A stretch of 64,000 nucleotides of DNA from Desulfoprunum benzoelyticum. GTDB lineage: Bacteria > Desulfobacterota > Desulfobulbia > Desulfobulbales > Desulfocapsaceae. Made by a program: the position numbers and the translations under genes. Each line of letters opens with the position of its first letter. The first letter of the stretch is position 1. Shown here piece after piece: positions 9,025-16,970 of this stretch. The stretch is taken from contig NZ_JACHEO010000001.1 of the NCBI RefSeq assembly GCF_014201505.1, positions 472,737 through 536,736 on the forward strand, written 5' to 3'. The notes under the pieces were generated by a model. That model worked only from the letters and a program-made list of their open reading frames with translations. It did no database searches and was not told the DNA's origin.

Positions 9025-9927
9025 TCAGCGCCCCCGCCGCGTCGCCATGAATATCCCCGAGGCGATCAGAATGATGCCGCCGGCGTGGTACCATCGCAGG
9101 ACCTCGCCGAGAAAGACGATCGCCATGACACTGCCGAAAACCGGCAGGAGATGGATGAACATCCCGGCCCTGTTCGCCCCCACCAGTTCCACCCCCCGAT
9201 TGAAACAGAGATACGAAACAATCGACGGAAAAACGGAAACGTAGCCAACCGCCATGACTGTCGCGGCGTCGATATGGAGGCGGTGGCCGGCCATGAACTC
9301 CCAGATGTAGAACGGCAGCAGCAGCAGATCGCCGACGATGAAGGTCGCGGTGACAAAACTGAGCGGATGCACGGCCGGGCGCTTGCGCAGGCCGATTGAA
9401 TACCCGGCATAGCCGACAACGGCGATGAACACGAGGACGTCGCCGCGATTGATCGACAGTGAGAGGAGCGCATCGAGGCTGCCCTGACCGATGATCACCA
9501 CGGCGCCGGCCAGGGACACGACCACCCCGCCTGCCTGCACGGCACTGATCCGTTCGCGAAAATACAGAAAAGACAGCGCGACGATCAGCACCGGCATCAA
9601 CGACTGCATCAGCAGGGCATTGACCGCGATGGTGTATTGAAGACCGATGTAGAGCAGGGTGTTGAACGACGCGATCCCGGCGATCGACAGCAGCACGACG
9701 GCGAGCCAGCCGCGGCGCAGTAGCGCCATATCACCGGGGAGATGGCGCCAGGCCGGAATCGTCACCAGGATCGAGGCGATGAACCAGCGCCAGAAGGCCA
9801 GGGCGACCGGCGGGACATCGGCCCGTACCGCCCGGCCGACGATGAAGTTGCCGGCCCAGAAAAACACGGCCAGGATCAGGAGGAGATACGGGGAGTTTGC
9901 CAGTCCGAAGAGGCGTCGGGAGTTCAT
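9025..9927 (-). CDS. EamA/DMT family transporter
   Basis: The 300-residue protein has two repeated EamA halves and about ten membrane helices. Conserved family features visible are the N-terminal FFWAGNFIVGR segment and, in the second half, VSVFPSIVSYLCFNRGVE. It belongs to the drug/metabolite transporter superfamily, usually exporters of metabolites or amino acids. It precedes the ArgO-like exporter with six bases between them, so they probably form one operon. The substrate is unknown. Confidence 0.9.
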   Translation of the reverse strand: MNSRRLFGLANSPYLLLILAVFFWAGNFIVGRAVRADVPPVALAFWRWFIASILVTIPAWRHLPGDMALLRRGWLAVVLLSIAGIASFNTLLYIGLQYTIAVNALLMQSLMPVLIVALSFLYFRERISAVQAGGVVVSLAGAVVIIGQGSLDALLSLSINRGDVLVFIAVVGYAGYSIGLRKRPAVHPLSFVTATFIVGDLLLLPFYIWEFMAGHRLHIDAATVMAVGYVSVFPSIVSYLCFNRGVELVGANRAGMFIHLLPVFGSVMAIVFLGEVLRWYHAGGIILIASGIFMATRRGR

Positions 9928-10448
9928 CGTTGGTTGACGGATGCAGCCGCATCAGGGCTGCGTAAACGAGGTTGTCGGCCGGGACGGACCTGCTCGGATC
10001 CGTCGGTACCCCGGACAGGAAGGGAGGCGCTGACCACGATCACCGCCGGAATCCACCTTGATGTCGAGAGTAACCACGATCTTGACCATCTAAAATTCAC
10101 CGCCCGGGTCGTGAATGCCCTCCGGGCAGTACAACCTAGAACTGCCGGTCGAACAAGGCAACAAAAATTGATCGATCGGGGCGGTAAAAACCGCCGCCGG
10201 CAATCGAAAACAGCTGCCGGCGCCCGTCGTCCGCTCATTGCCGGCAACTCACCGCAAATATCATCAATATTTACATCTCGCTGTTTTTATTTGTATTCAC
10301 AACAAGACATCGACCCGACATGGCCTTGATATATGGCCATCTGCGTCCCGATTTACCCTGATGTCCTCTATTTTTCTTTTTCACTCAAATCTATAAAGGA
10401 GGCAAAGGCAGCACTCGCATGACTATTTCAACCAAGGAGGATCACACC
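9928..10448. other. Gap without recognised gene
   Basis: About 520 bases separate the EamA gene from the glycine-zipper gene. Open frames here are antisense or GC-driven and show no family resemblance. The last 60 bases carry two Shine-Dalgarno-like stretches (near 10397-10404 and 10434-10440); only the second is well placed for the next gene. I see no RNA gene or strong terminator. Confidence 0.5.
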
Positions 10449-11006
10449 ATGAAAAGACTGAAGATGGCGGTCGCGGCAGCAGTTCTTGCAGGAACGGTGG
10501 TAACGGGGAATGCGATGGCCGGCAGCAACGGCATCGACGGCCTGCTGCTGGGTGCAGGAGGCGGCGCGCTCGTCGGCCAGGCGATCGGTCGCGATACCGA
10601 GGGCACCCTCATCGGCACGGCCGTCGGCGGCATGCTCGGCTATATCGCCGGCAACGAAAGGGACAAGGGCTACGGCGGCCACTACCCGCCGCCGCAGCCT
10701 GTCGTCTACGGCCCCCCGCCACCGCCTCCCCGTCCCGTCGTCTACGCTCCGCCGCCGCCGGTACACGTCGTCTATGACCCGCCGCCGCCGCGGCATGTCG
10801 TCTTCGCCCCGCCCCCGCCGCCGCGGCGTCATCACTACCGGCCGGTCGAAGTCTGTCGGGAGACGGTCGTCGTCAGCGAGCGCCGTGGCCGCTATCGGGA
10901 AGAAACGACGACCGTCTGCAGAGACCGTGGAGGCTGGCGGGACCGCGGGGGTTGGAGGGATGACGGTTACCGCTACGACCGGCGTGATCGCCATGTCAGG
11001 TGGTAA
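10449..11006 (+). CDS. Glycine-zipper 2TM-like outer envelope protein with Pro/His-rich tail
   Basis: The start at 10449 follows AAGGAGG at ideal spacing; an ATG at 10419 in the same frame would add ten residues. The 185-residue product has a signal peptide (about 1-24), a glycine-zipper region at about 28-75 with small residues every third or fourth position (GGGALVGQAIG, GTAVGGMLGYIAG), a run of PPPPP-containing repeats each followed by xVVY or similar, and an Arg/Asp/Tyr-rich end. Glycine-zipper proteins sit in or on the outer membrane; the Pro-rich section could span the periplasm. Function unknown. Confidence 0.8.
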   Translation: MKRLKMAVAAAVLAGTVVTGNAMAGSNGIDGLLLGAGGGALVGQAIGRDTEGTLIGTAVGGMLGYIAGNERDKGYGGHYPPPQPVVYGPPPPPPRPVVYAPPPPVHVVYDPPPPRHVVFAPPPPPRRHHYRPVEVCRETVVVSERRGRYREETTTVCRDRGGWRDRGGWRDDGYRYDRRDRHVRW

Positions 11007-11237
11007 AGATCGTTTTGTCCCGGAGATGTGACTTCTCCGCGTGAAATCGGGGAGGGATCCCGGCGCGACGGCAGTTCAAGCCGACAGGATCCCTTCCCCC
11101 TGTCGATCATCACGATGATCGCAGCGGGCTGCCCGGCAATCCTCCATGATATCGGCGTTTTTTCGTATATCAAAGTGTTGCATGTGTGTTATCATCCTGG
11201 CAAGAACAACTCGCTGCCTGTCAGGCTGTTACCAGGG

Positions 11238-12683
11238 ATGAAGACACTTCAGGAAAAAACCTTCATACGCAGATGCATCACCGATACTCTCTCCGGCACC
11301 CGGGAAGGACTCTCCCGTTTTTCCGGCCAGAGCAGGGTGGCCGTCATCTACTGTCTTGCCCCCGACCACGAGCTTTTCATCCTCGATCCCCAGAACCTGC
11401 TGCTTGGCTACGAACCGAAACTGAAGGAGATCTATCTCAGCAACAGTGAATGGCGGTGCCAGGGCAATTTCATCTTCAATCGCAATTCCTTCAACCTCAT
11501 CGATCCGGTACCGAGCCTGCATCTCGACGGGCGCATCTCCTGCGGCGGCACATCCGGTTCGGTATTCTACCAGATGTGGTTCACCGAACATCACCCGGAC
11601 ATGTGTTCGATCGGACCGACCGAACGGTGGCTCGAGCATGCCGTCCTCCGCTTCTCTCACGACGTTGCCGACGAACGGATCCTCTATACCGGGATCTCCG
11701 GCAGCTTTCTCCGGGAATACGCCACCCATGCCGTGCACGATTATATCGTCGACATGATCAACCTCAACCTGGGGCTGGACACCAGGATCGATGTCTACCA
11801 CATCCTCGATTCGGTGCTCGGGGTCTCGAAAACCCATGAGGAAAGTGTCAGACCGCACGGGAAAATCCTGTTCGTCGAACCGCGCGTCCTCGGCGGCATT
11901 GAATTTCTCGCCCGCTTCCGGGTCGATGAACGACCCAGGGTCAACCACTTCAAGCATGTCACGAAGCTGCTGCAGACAGTCGAATTTTCGGACCGGAAAC
12001 TGATTTCGGATGGCGTCAGCATCATCGGTATTTCGGAGGGCATCCCGTCTGAGTTTCACCTCACCGCCGAATTCCAGGGGAAGATAGGCTTCCTTTCCCT
12101 CAACCGGGAAAAAATCTGCAGTTTCAGCGACGGCAGTTACTCATCCAACACCCATCGCGCCAAACTGTTCGAGGTCGAGGAGGCGCTGCTCGATTACGAT
12201 CTCGACACCGGCACCCGGAATACGCTCTTCCAGGCTATCGTCTCAATCGTGCACAGCGCCCAGAACAAGATGTTCGGCTGCACCCTCGTCATCGATCTCG
12301 CAGAAGAAAAATCGGTAATTTCCGGCCAGGACATCATTTCCCCCATCGATCTGCGGCTGCCGAACCAGTTGGATCTGGCCTGCGCCCTGTCGAAGGTCGA
12401 TGGCGCCCTCCATCTCAGGGCGGATCTGCAGCTCCACGCCTTCGCCTGCCTCCTCGACGGCCACAGCATACCCGGCGAAGACCGGGCACGGGGGGCGCGC
12501 TACAATTCGGCCCTGCGGTTTTCGGCCGAACACCCCCTCACCATCATCGTCGTCGTCTCCGCCGATCGCCCGGTTTCGGTCATCCAGCATGGAAAAGAGA
12601 TACGCCAGCGCAACAGTCTCGATCCCACTTCCCATTGCGCCATCTTCCCCGAACCGCTGGAGCAGCGGCTGACCTCCCGTTGA
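11238..12683 (+). CDS. Conserved-looking hypothetical protein, about 481 residues
   Basis: The frame is open from 11028, but the ATG at 11238 preceded by CAGGG is a more natural start because the upstream part has little protein-like character. The product is soluble, with no signal peptide or membrane segment, mixed alpha/beta composition and few low-complexity stretches. I do not recognise a domain. Nothing adjacent gives a role: the neighbours are a glycine-zipper protein upstream and an unrelated small gene on the other strand. Confidence 0.65.
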   Translation: MKTLQEKTFIRRCITDTLSGTREGLSRFSGQSRVAVIYCLAPDHELFILDPQNLLLGYEPKLKEIYLSNSEWRCQGNFIFNRNSFNLIDPVPSLHLDGRISCGGTSGSVFYQMWFTEHHPDMCSIGPTERWLEHAVLRFSHDVADERILYTGISGSFLREYATHAVHDYIVDMINLNLGLDTRIDVYHILDSVLGVSKTHEESVRPHGKILFVEPRVLGGIEFLARFRVDERPRVNHFKHVTKLLQTVEFSDRKLISDGVSIIGISEGIPSEFHLTAEFQGKIGFLSLNREKICSFSDGSYSSNTHRAKLFEVEEALLDYDLDTGTRNTLFQAIVSIVHSAQNKMFGCTLVIDLAEEKSVISGQDIISPIDLRLPNQLDLACALSKVDGALHLRADLQLHAFACLLDGHSIPGEDRARGARYNSALRFSAEHPLTIIVVVSADRPVSVIQHGKEIRQRNSLDPTSHCAIFPEPLEQRLTSR

Positions 12684-12858
12684 CACCGGAGGAGAACTCC
12701 TGCCGCGAAGGGGTGCTCAATTGAGGGGAATGAGGACAGATTCGCCGGACGAAAGCACGTTGCCGAGCAACCGGAGGGGTGGGATCGAAATCGACGGCGG
12801 GACAGAGGCGGAAACCGCCCCGGAACGCCCCGACCGCCGGTGACAGAGGAGGGAAAAA

Positions 12859-13113
12859 TCAGATATCCAAGGCCCAGTCAGGGATATGGTTGAGAATGTA
12901 GTTCTGTACGGATTCCTTCAACTGATCTTTCGGCACCGGCCCGACCGCCGCGATCAGTTCGTCGTAATCGAACCAGCAAACCTCCCGGTCGTCGTGGTTA
13001 TAGACGGTGAGGACCCGTTTATCGGGATTGTTGATATCTTCCTCTTCTTGAATGGCGGCGACGATTTTCATCGCCTGATCACAAGTGAGAAATTTGATCG
13101 GCTCTTCGCTCAT
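12859..13113 (-). CDS. Small acidic protein of unknown function
   Basis: The 84-residue product starts at the ATG at 13113, with TGGAG upstream at good spacing; an earlier in-frame start at 13155 would fall inside the terminator hairpin that follows rpmB and is unlikely. It is rich in Asp and Glu, has no membrane segment, and includes a predicted helical middle (about 10-25) and the segment NHDDREVCWFDYDEL. Family not recognised. Confidence 0.65.
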   Translation of the reverse strand: MSEEPIKFLTCDQAMKIVAAIQEEEDINNPDKRVLTVYNHDDREVCWFDYDELIAAVGPVPKDQLKESVQNYILNHIPDWALDI

Positions 13114-13130
13114 TTGAATTTTCTCCAAAG

Positions 13131-13162
13131 AAAAAGGCGAGTTGGAATCTCCCACTCGCCTT
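13131..13162 (-). terminator. Rho-independent terminator after rpmB
   Basis: A 9-base stem (AAGGCGAGT at 13134-13142 with ACTCGCCTT at 13154-13162) has an 11-base loop. Read leftward it is followed by a run of T (complement of 13131-13135). It lies just past the rpmB stop and before the next leftward gene, separating the two. Confidence 0.85.
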
Positions 13163-13188
13163 CATTACGGTTGCACAGCCACTATCGA

Positions 13189-13383
13189 TCATGCCGGTTT
13201 GATGATGGCCCCCGATCGAAGACACCGGGTGCAGATCTTGACCCGCTGGGTGCCGCCATTTACCATGACCGCCCGAACCCGCTTCAGGTTCGGCAGCCAA
13301 CGGCGCCTGGTCTTGTTGTGTGCGTGTGAGACATTGTTGCCGGTTTCCGGCCCTTTTCCACAAATCTGACATACCTTAGCCAT
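13189..13383 (-). CDS. rpmB: 50S ribosomal protein L28
   Basis: The 64-residue product beginning [12 protein letters not shown] at 13383 has the L28 pattern: N-terminal CxxCGK, the [14 protein letters not shown] segment and a C-terminal [10 protein letters not shown], so this is the zinc-binding form with four cysteines. GGAGAG lies before the start. L28 is part of the large ribosomal subunit. The gene stands alone with its own terminator. Confidence 0.97.
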   Translation of the reverse strand: MAKVCQICGKGPETGNNVSHAHNKTRRRWLPNLKRVRAVMVNGGTQRVKICTRCLRSGAIIKPA

Positions 13384-13938
13384 TTTCACTCTCCTTCTAT
13401 CTCATCCCGCCTTGCCGCAAACCATATACGTGACAGAGAGACGATTATTAACAGCATTCAGGAACAACCGTTTCAAAATCAGTTCTTTTACTTTCTTTTT
13501 CATAGAATAGCAATATATTTTGATGATTCCACCATGTCAGGATACCCCGGCGCCAGCGCTATTCGTTGTCCCCGGGCGGATTTTTTCACCGGCTGCGCCG
13601 CCGAAAACGGTTGCCGCCGTCATTTTCATCTCTCGGATCCGTCTCCATCGTGACTTTTGAACATCCTAGCATCCGTCCCGCGAACGAATGGCGCAACGAT
13701 CGTGGAAATTGAGATTGTCAATTGCCGGATCGAACGGGTAATTTATGATCGTCACTTTTTTCAGCACAATGACGGATCGTGCTTATACTGGACCGATGAC
13801 AGTTCGGTTCAGTTCCGGCAAGCCCCTCAAAGAGCGAAATGGCCGACTTCTCTCCTTTTTTCGATTGCAATCTGTTATCATGCATGGTAGCAGATTGCTC
13901 TCACATACAAGAATTATTCCTATAAACAGCACGGATCC
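13384..13938. other. Divergent gap between rpmB and resB
   Basis: About 555 bases with no convincing gene. The left part holds AT-rich sequence suited to a leftward rpmB promoter; the centre is GC-rich. One 77-codon frame on the plus strand lacks a plausible start. The only clear structure is the palindrome at 13867-13898, listed separately. Confidence 0.5.
13867..13898. promoter_or_regulatory. 32-base palindrome upstream of resB
   Basis: Arms of 13 bases, GCAATCTGTTATC at 13867-13879 and GGTAGCAGATTGC at 13886-13898, match at 11 of 13 positions around the self-complementary centre ATGCAT. It ends about 40 bases before the resB start, where it could be an operator or a leader hairpin. No poly-T tract follows, so it is not a simple terminator. 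Confidence 0.5.
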
Positions 13939-15258
13939 ATGAAACTTACCAATGAAATCTGGGGATTTTTCGCCTCTGTCAGGCTGGCAATTTTCACCCT
14001 CTGTTCCCTGGCGTTGACCTCGATCATCGGCACCGTCATCCCCCAGAACAAACCCGACTCCTGGTACGTCGAGACCTACGGCCCGGCAACGGCCCAGTTT
14101 TTTCAGGTGCTCGACATCCCTGACATGTATGGTTCGTGGTGGTTCCTCATCCTCCTGGGGCTGCTGTGCGCCAACCTGATCATCTGCAGCATCGACCGCT
14201 TTCCCACGACCTGGCGGCTCATGACCATTAACCAGCTGGCGGTCCATCCCGACCGCCTCCAGGGCATGGATTTACGTCAGGAATGGTCGCTGCCGTCACC
14301 GGTCGGCGAGAGTGCCGGCCAACTCAGCGCCGCACTGGCAAAGGCGGGATGGAAGCCGGCATCCCGGGAAATCGAGACCGGCACCCTTCTCTTTGCCGGC
14401 AAGGGCGGATGGTCGCGGATCGGCGTCTACGTTGTCCACATCTCGATACTGGTGATTTTCGTCGGAGCGATCATCGGCAACATTCTCGGTTTCAAGGGTA
14501 CCGTCATGCTACCGGAAGGGGAGAGCACGACACGAATCTTCGCTTTCAACTCCTCGGAACCGATCGATCTCGGGTTCGAGATACTCTGCGACTCGTTCAC
14601 GGTCGACTATTACCCCAACGGGATGCCTAAGGAATACGCTTCGGTTCTGACTGTCCGGGAAAACGGCAAGGAAATACTGAAACAAACCATCGAGGTCAAC
14701 CAGCCGCTGACCTACAGAGGCATCACCTTTTATCAGTCGAGCTACCAGGCCTACAAGGATTTCATCGTCTCCATCGTCATCGCCCCTGAAAAGATCGGCA
14801 AGGTTTTCACCATACCCTATCAGCAGGAAATGGAATGGCCCGAACAAAACATCCGTTTCGGCGTCGTCAATGCCGAGGGAATGGGTGACAGGGTCACGCG
14901 GATCAAGATCTGGATGAAACATGGGGAGCAGCCGGCATCGACGTTCTGGGTCGAAAACGGCAAGGACGCAGCCATACCCTCCGCCGACAAGACGATCGCC
15001 GTTTCGGCCAAACAGATGTTCGCGACCGGGCTGCAGGTGGCGAAGGATCCCGGGGTGTGGCTGGTGTACCTCGGTTGCTGCCTGATGCTCATCGGCCTCT
15101 ATGTCTCGTTCTTCGTTTCCCATCAACGCCTCTGGCTCCTCCTCCGCCCAGACAAGGGCGGAACCGGGACCAGCATCCTGCTCGCCGGCGCCAGCAACAA
15201 GAACCAGACCGGTTTTGCCCGTTCCTTTACCAGACTGGCGGATCGACTGCGAGGTTAA
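13939..15258 (+). CDS. resB: ResB, cytochrome c biogenesis (System II)
   Basis: The 439-residue membrane protein has three N-terminal helices (two near 12-60 with the conserved TIIGTVIPQ region, a third near 155-180), a large domain outside the cytoplasm with Ser/Gln-rich YQSSYQAY, and a final helix near 375-400. ResB (CcsB) works with ResC/CcsA to carry heme across the membrane and attach it to CxxCH motifs. The next gene is ccsA and a c-type cytochrome gene follows, which is consistent. Confidence 0.93.
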   Translation: MKLTNEIWGFFASVRLAIFTLCSLALTSIIGTVIPQNKPDSWYVETYGPATAQFFQVLDIPDMYGSWWFLILLGLLCANLIICSIDRFPTTWRLMTINQLAVHPDRLQGMDLRQEWSLPSPVGESAGQLSAALAKAGWKPASREIETGTLLFAGKGGWSRIGVYVVHISILVIFVGAIIGNILGFKGTVMLPEGESTTRIFAFNSSEPIDLGFEILCDSFTVDYYPNGMPKEYASVLTVRENGKEILKQTIEVNQPLTYRGITFYQSSYQAYKDFIVSIVIAPEKIGKVFTIPYQQEMEWPEQNIRFGVVNAEGMGDRVTRIKIWMKHGEQPASTFWVENGKDAAIPSADKTIAVSAKQMFATGLQVAKDPGVWLVYLGCCLMLIGLYVSFFVSHQRLWLLLRPDKGGTGTSILLAGASNKNQTGFARSFTRLADRLRG

Positions 15259-15364
15259 CATCAATGGTTTCGATCCATGCAGGGCAACTCATCCATAACA
15301 CCTTCACCGGCTTGCCGGAATTGACCTCACCTCGCTGGCGTTCGCGGAACACACGGAGAAACTC

Positions 15365-16219
15365 ATGACAAGCTCACTACTTCTCGGAATCACAACGTTC
15401 ACCTATCTTTTGGCGACACTGTGTTTTGTCTATATCTTTGTCTTCAAGGCATACCGTGCCTATTTTTTCGCCATCACCGTCACCATCCTCGCCCTGGTCA
15501 TCCAGACGACCGGCATCGGTCTGCGCTGGTACGAATCGTACGCGATGGGGATCGGCCATGCACCGCTGACCAACATGTACGAATCCGTCGTCTTCTTCTC
15601 CTGGACCATCGCCCTGCTCTACCTGCTGATGGAGTGGAAATTCAGGACCCGGATTCTCGGCCTGTTCGCTCTGCCCTTCGCCTTTCTGGCCATGGCCTAT
15701 GCCTCGTTTTCAACCGGCATCTCGAAAGAAATCTCGCCGTTGATTCCGGCGCTGCAATCGAACTGGCTGATCGCCCACGTCATCACCTGTTTCGTCGGCT
15801 ATGCCGCCTTCACCGTGGCAGCCGGCCTCGGTCTGATGTTTCTCCTCAAGATCTCGAAGGGCGGTGAAAAGAAAAAAGGCGGAAGTCAGCTGCTCGCCGC
15901 CATCCCAGAGCCCGACATCATCGAGGATCTGATCTACAAATCGATGCTCTTCGGCTTCATCTGGCTCACCGCCGGCATCATCACCGGGGCGGTATGGGCC
16001 AATTCGGCATGGGGAACCTACTGGAGCTGGGACCCGAAGGAGACGTGGTCGCTGATCACCTGGTTCATCTACGCTATCACCCTCCACTCCCGCTATACCA
16101 GGGGCTGGACGGGGAAACCACTGGCCTGGCTGGCGATTCTGGGTTTTTTTTCCGTCATCTTCACCTACTATGGAGTCAACTTTTTCCTGTCCGGCCTGCA
16201 CAGTTACGGATCGGGTTGA
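15365..16219 (+). CDS. ccsA: CcsA/ResC, cytochrome c heme lyase subunit
   Basis: The 284-residue protein has about eight membrane helices and the tryptophan-rich heme-handling WWD-type motif (WGTYWSWDPKETWSLITW) near residues 215-232, with conserved histidines in the flanking helices. It forms the System II cytochrome c synthase with ResB, encoded about 100 bases upstream. An AC-rich stretch with GGAGA precedes the ATG. Confidence 0.95.
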   Translation: MTSSLLLGITTFTYLLATLCFVYIFVFKAYRAYFFAITVTILALVIQTTGIGLRWYESYAMGIGHAPLTNMYESVVFFSWTIALLYLLMEWKFRTRILGLFALPFAFLAMAYASFSTGISKEISPLIPALQSNWLIAHVITCFVGYAAFTVAAGLGLMFLLKISKGGEKKKGGSQLLAAIPEPDIIEDLIYKSMLFGFIWLTAGIITGAVWANSAWGTYWSWDPKETWSLITWFIYAITLHSRYTRGWTGKPLAWLAILGFFSVIFTYYGVNFFLSGLHSYGSG

Positions 16220-16359
16220 GATCCGCCCCAGCGTGCGGATCACCAGCGGTAAAACCGCACAGGGCATTTGACAAACAGCAGGAAAAAAAGTACAAATAGG
16301 CGAGTGGCAATGTAGTGTTGCCGGAATTTTTTTCCATATCAACGGAAGGGGTGAATCAT

Positions 16360-16785
16360 ATGATCAGAAAGGCATTGGCATGCGGAACAGCTCTGGCATT
16401 TCTCTTGTGCGGTCTGGCGTTTACCAGTCTGGCCGCGGACAACGGTCCGGAGACAATCACGATGACGGCGACCGGCAGCGACAAACCGAAACCGGCGACC
16501 TTCCCCCACAAGAAACATCAGGAACTCCTTAAGTGCGCCGACTGCCATCACGGCATGCAGGACGGCAAGCAGGTTGCCTATACCGAGGGGATGAAGATCG
16601 AAAAATGTGAGGCCTGCCACAACCCGGAAAAACTTGCCGGCAAGACCAAGGGCGCACTGAAGCTCGACACACTGAAAGGCGCCGGTCACGGCAACTGTCT
16701 CGAGTGCCACAAGGAAATGGTCAAGAAAGATCCGGCCCTGAAGGAGAAAAAACTCGACAAGTGTACGACCTGCCACACGAAGTGA
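16360..16785 (+). CDS. Tetraheme cytochrome c3-like (class III) protein
   Basis: The ATG at 16360 follows GGAAGGGG and gives a 141-residue product with a signal peptide (about 1-26). Four CxxCH heme sites are visible (CADCHH, CEACHN, CLECHK, CTTCHT), plus extra histidines such as FPHKKH before the first, in the cytochrome c3 pattern of paired His ligands. Such periplasmic proteins carry electrons between hydrogenases or formate dehydrogenases and membrane complexes in sulfate reducers. It lies next to its maturation genes resB-ccsA and ends before a strong terminator. Confidence 0.93.
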   Translation: MIRKALACGTALAFLLCGLAFTSLAADNGPETITMTATGSDKPKPATFPHKKHQELLKCADCHHGMQDGKQVAYTEGMKIEKCEACHNPEKLAGKTKGALKLDTLKGAGHGNCLECHKEMVKKDPALKEKKLDKCTTCHTK

Positions 16786-16814
16786 TCCAACCGGCAACCG
16801 GTCGCTGGAACGCG

Positions 16815-16853
16815 AAAAGGCCTCCCGGGGAACACCCCGGGAGGCCTTTTTTG
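16815..16853 (+). terminator. Rho-independent terminator after cytochrome c3
   Basis: A perfect 16-base stem (16815-16830 with 16835-16850) closes a 4-base loop AACA; the right arm ends in a T run that continues to 16852. It sits about 30 bases past the stop codon of the cytochrome gene. Confidence 0.95.
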
Positions 16854-16865
16854 TTGCATCTCAAC

Positions 16866-16940
16866 AGCAAGATTTCTCGCTTCGCTTCGAAATGACAGCG
16901 GGGGACGGCATCATGGCCTCCGCCCTACCGGGAAAAACCA
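16866..16940. repeat. Dispersed palindromic repeat, single copy
   Basis: The segment contains the family core GATTTCTCGCTTCGCTTCG followed by AAATGACAGCGGGGG and a degenerate CGCCCTACCGGG arm. The same core recurs at about ten other places, mostly beyond 46 kb. Here it fills the gap between the terminator and the end of glyS and touches no gene. Confidence 0.8.
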
Positions 16941-16970
16941 GCTGTTCTCGTTGTCACGCCACCGCAGGAC

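Noticed and set aside
9742..10329. 195-codon frame between EamA and the glycine-zipper gene
   Set aside because: Half of it is antisense to the EamA gene and the rest is rich in Arg and Thr with no family match.
13657..13890. 77-codon frame upstream of resB
   Set aside because: Starts with TTG, no ribosome binding site, and covers the palindrome; composition is not protein-like.
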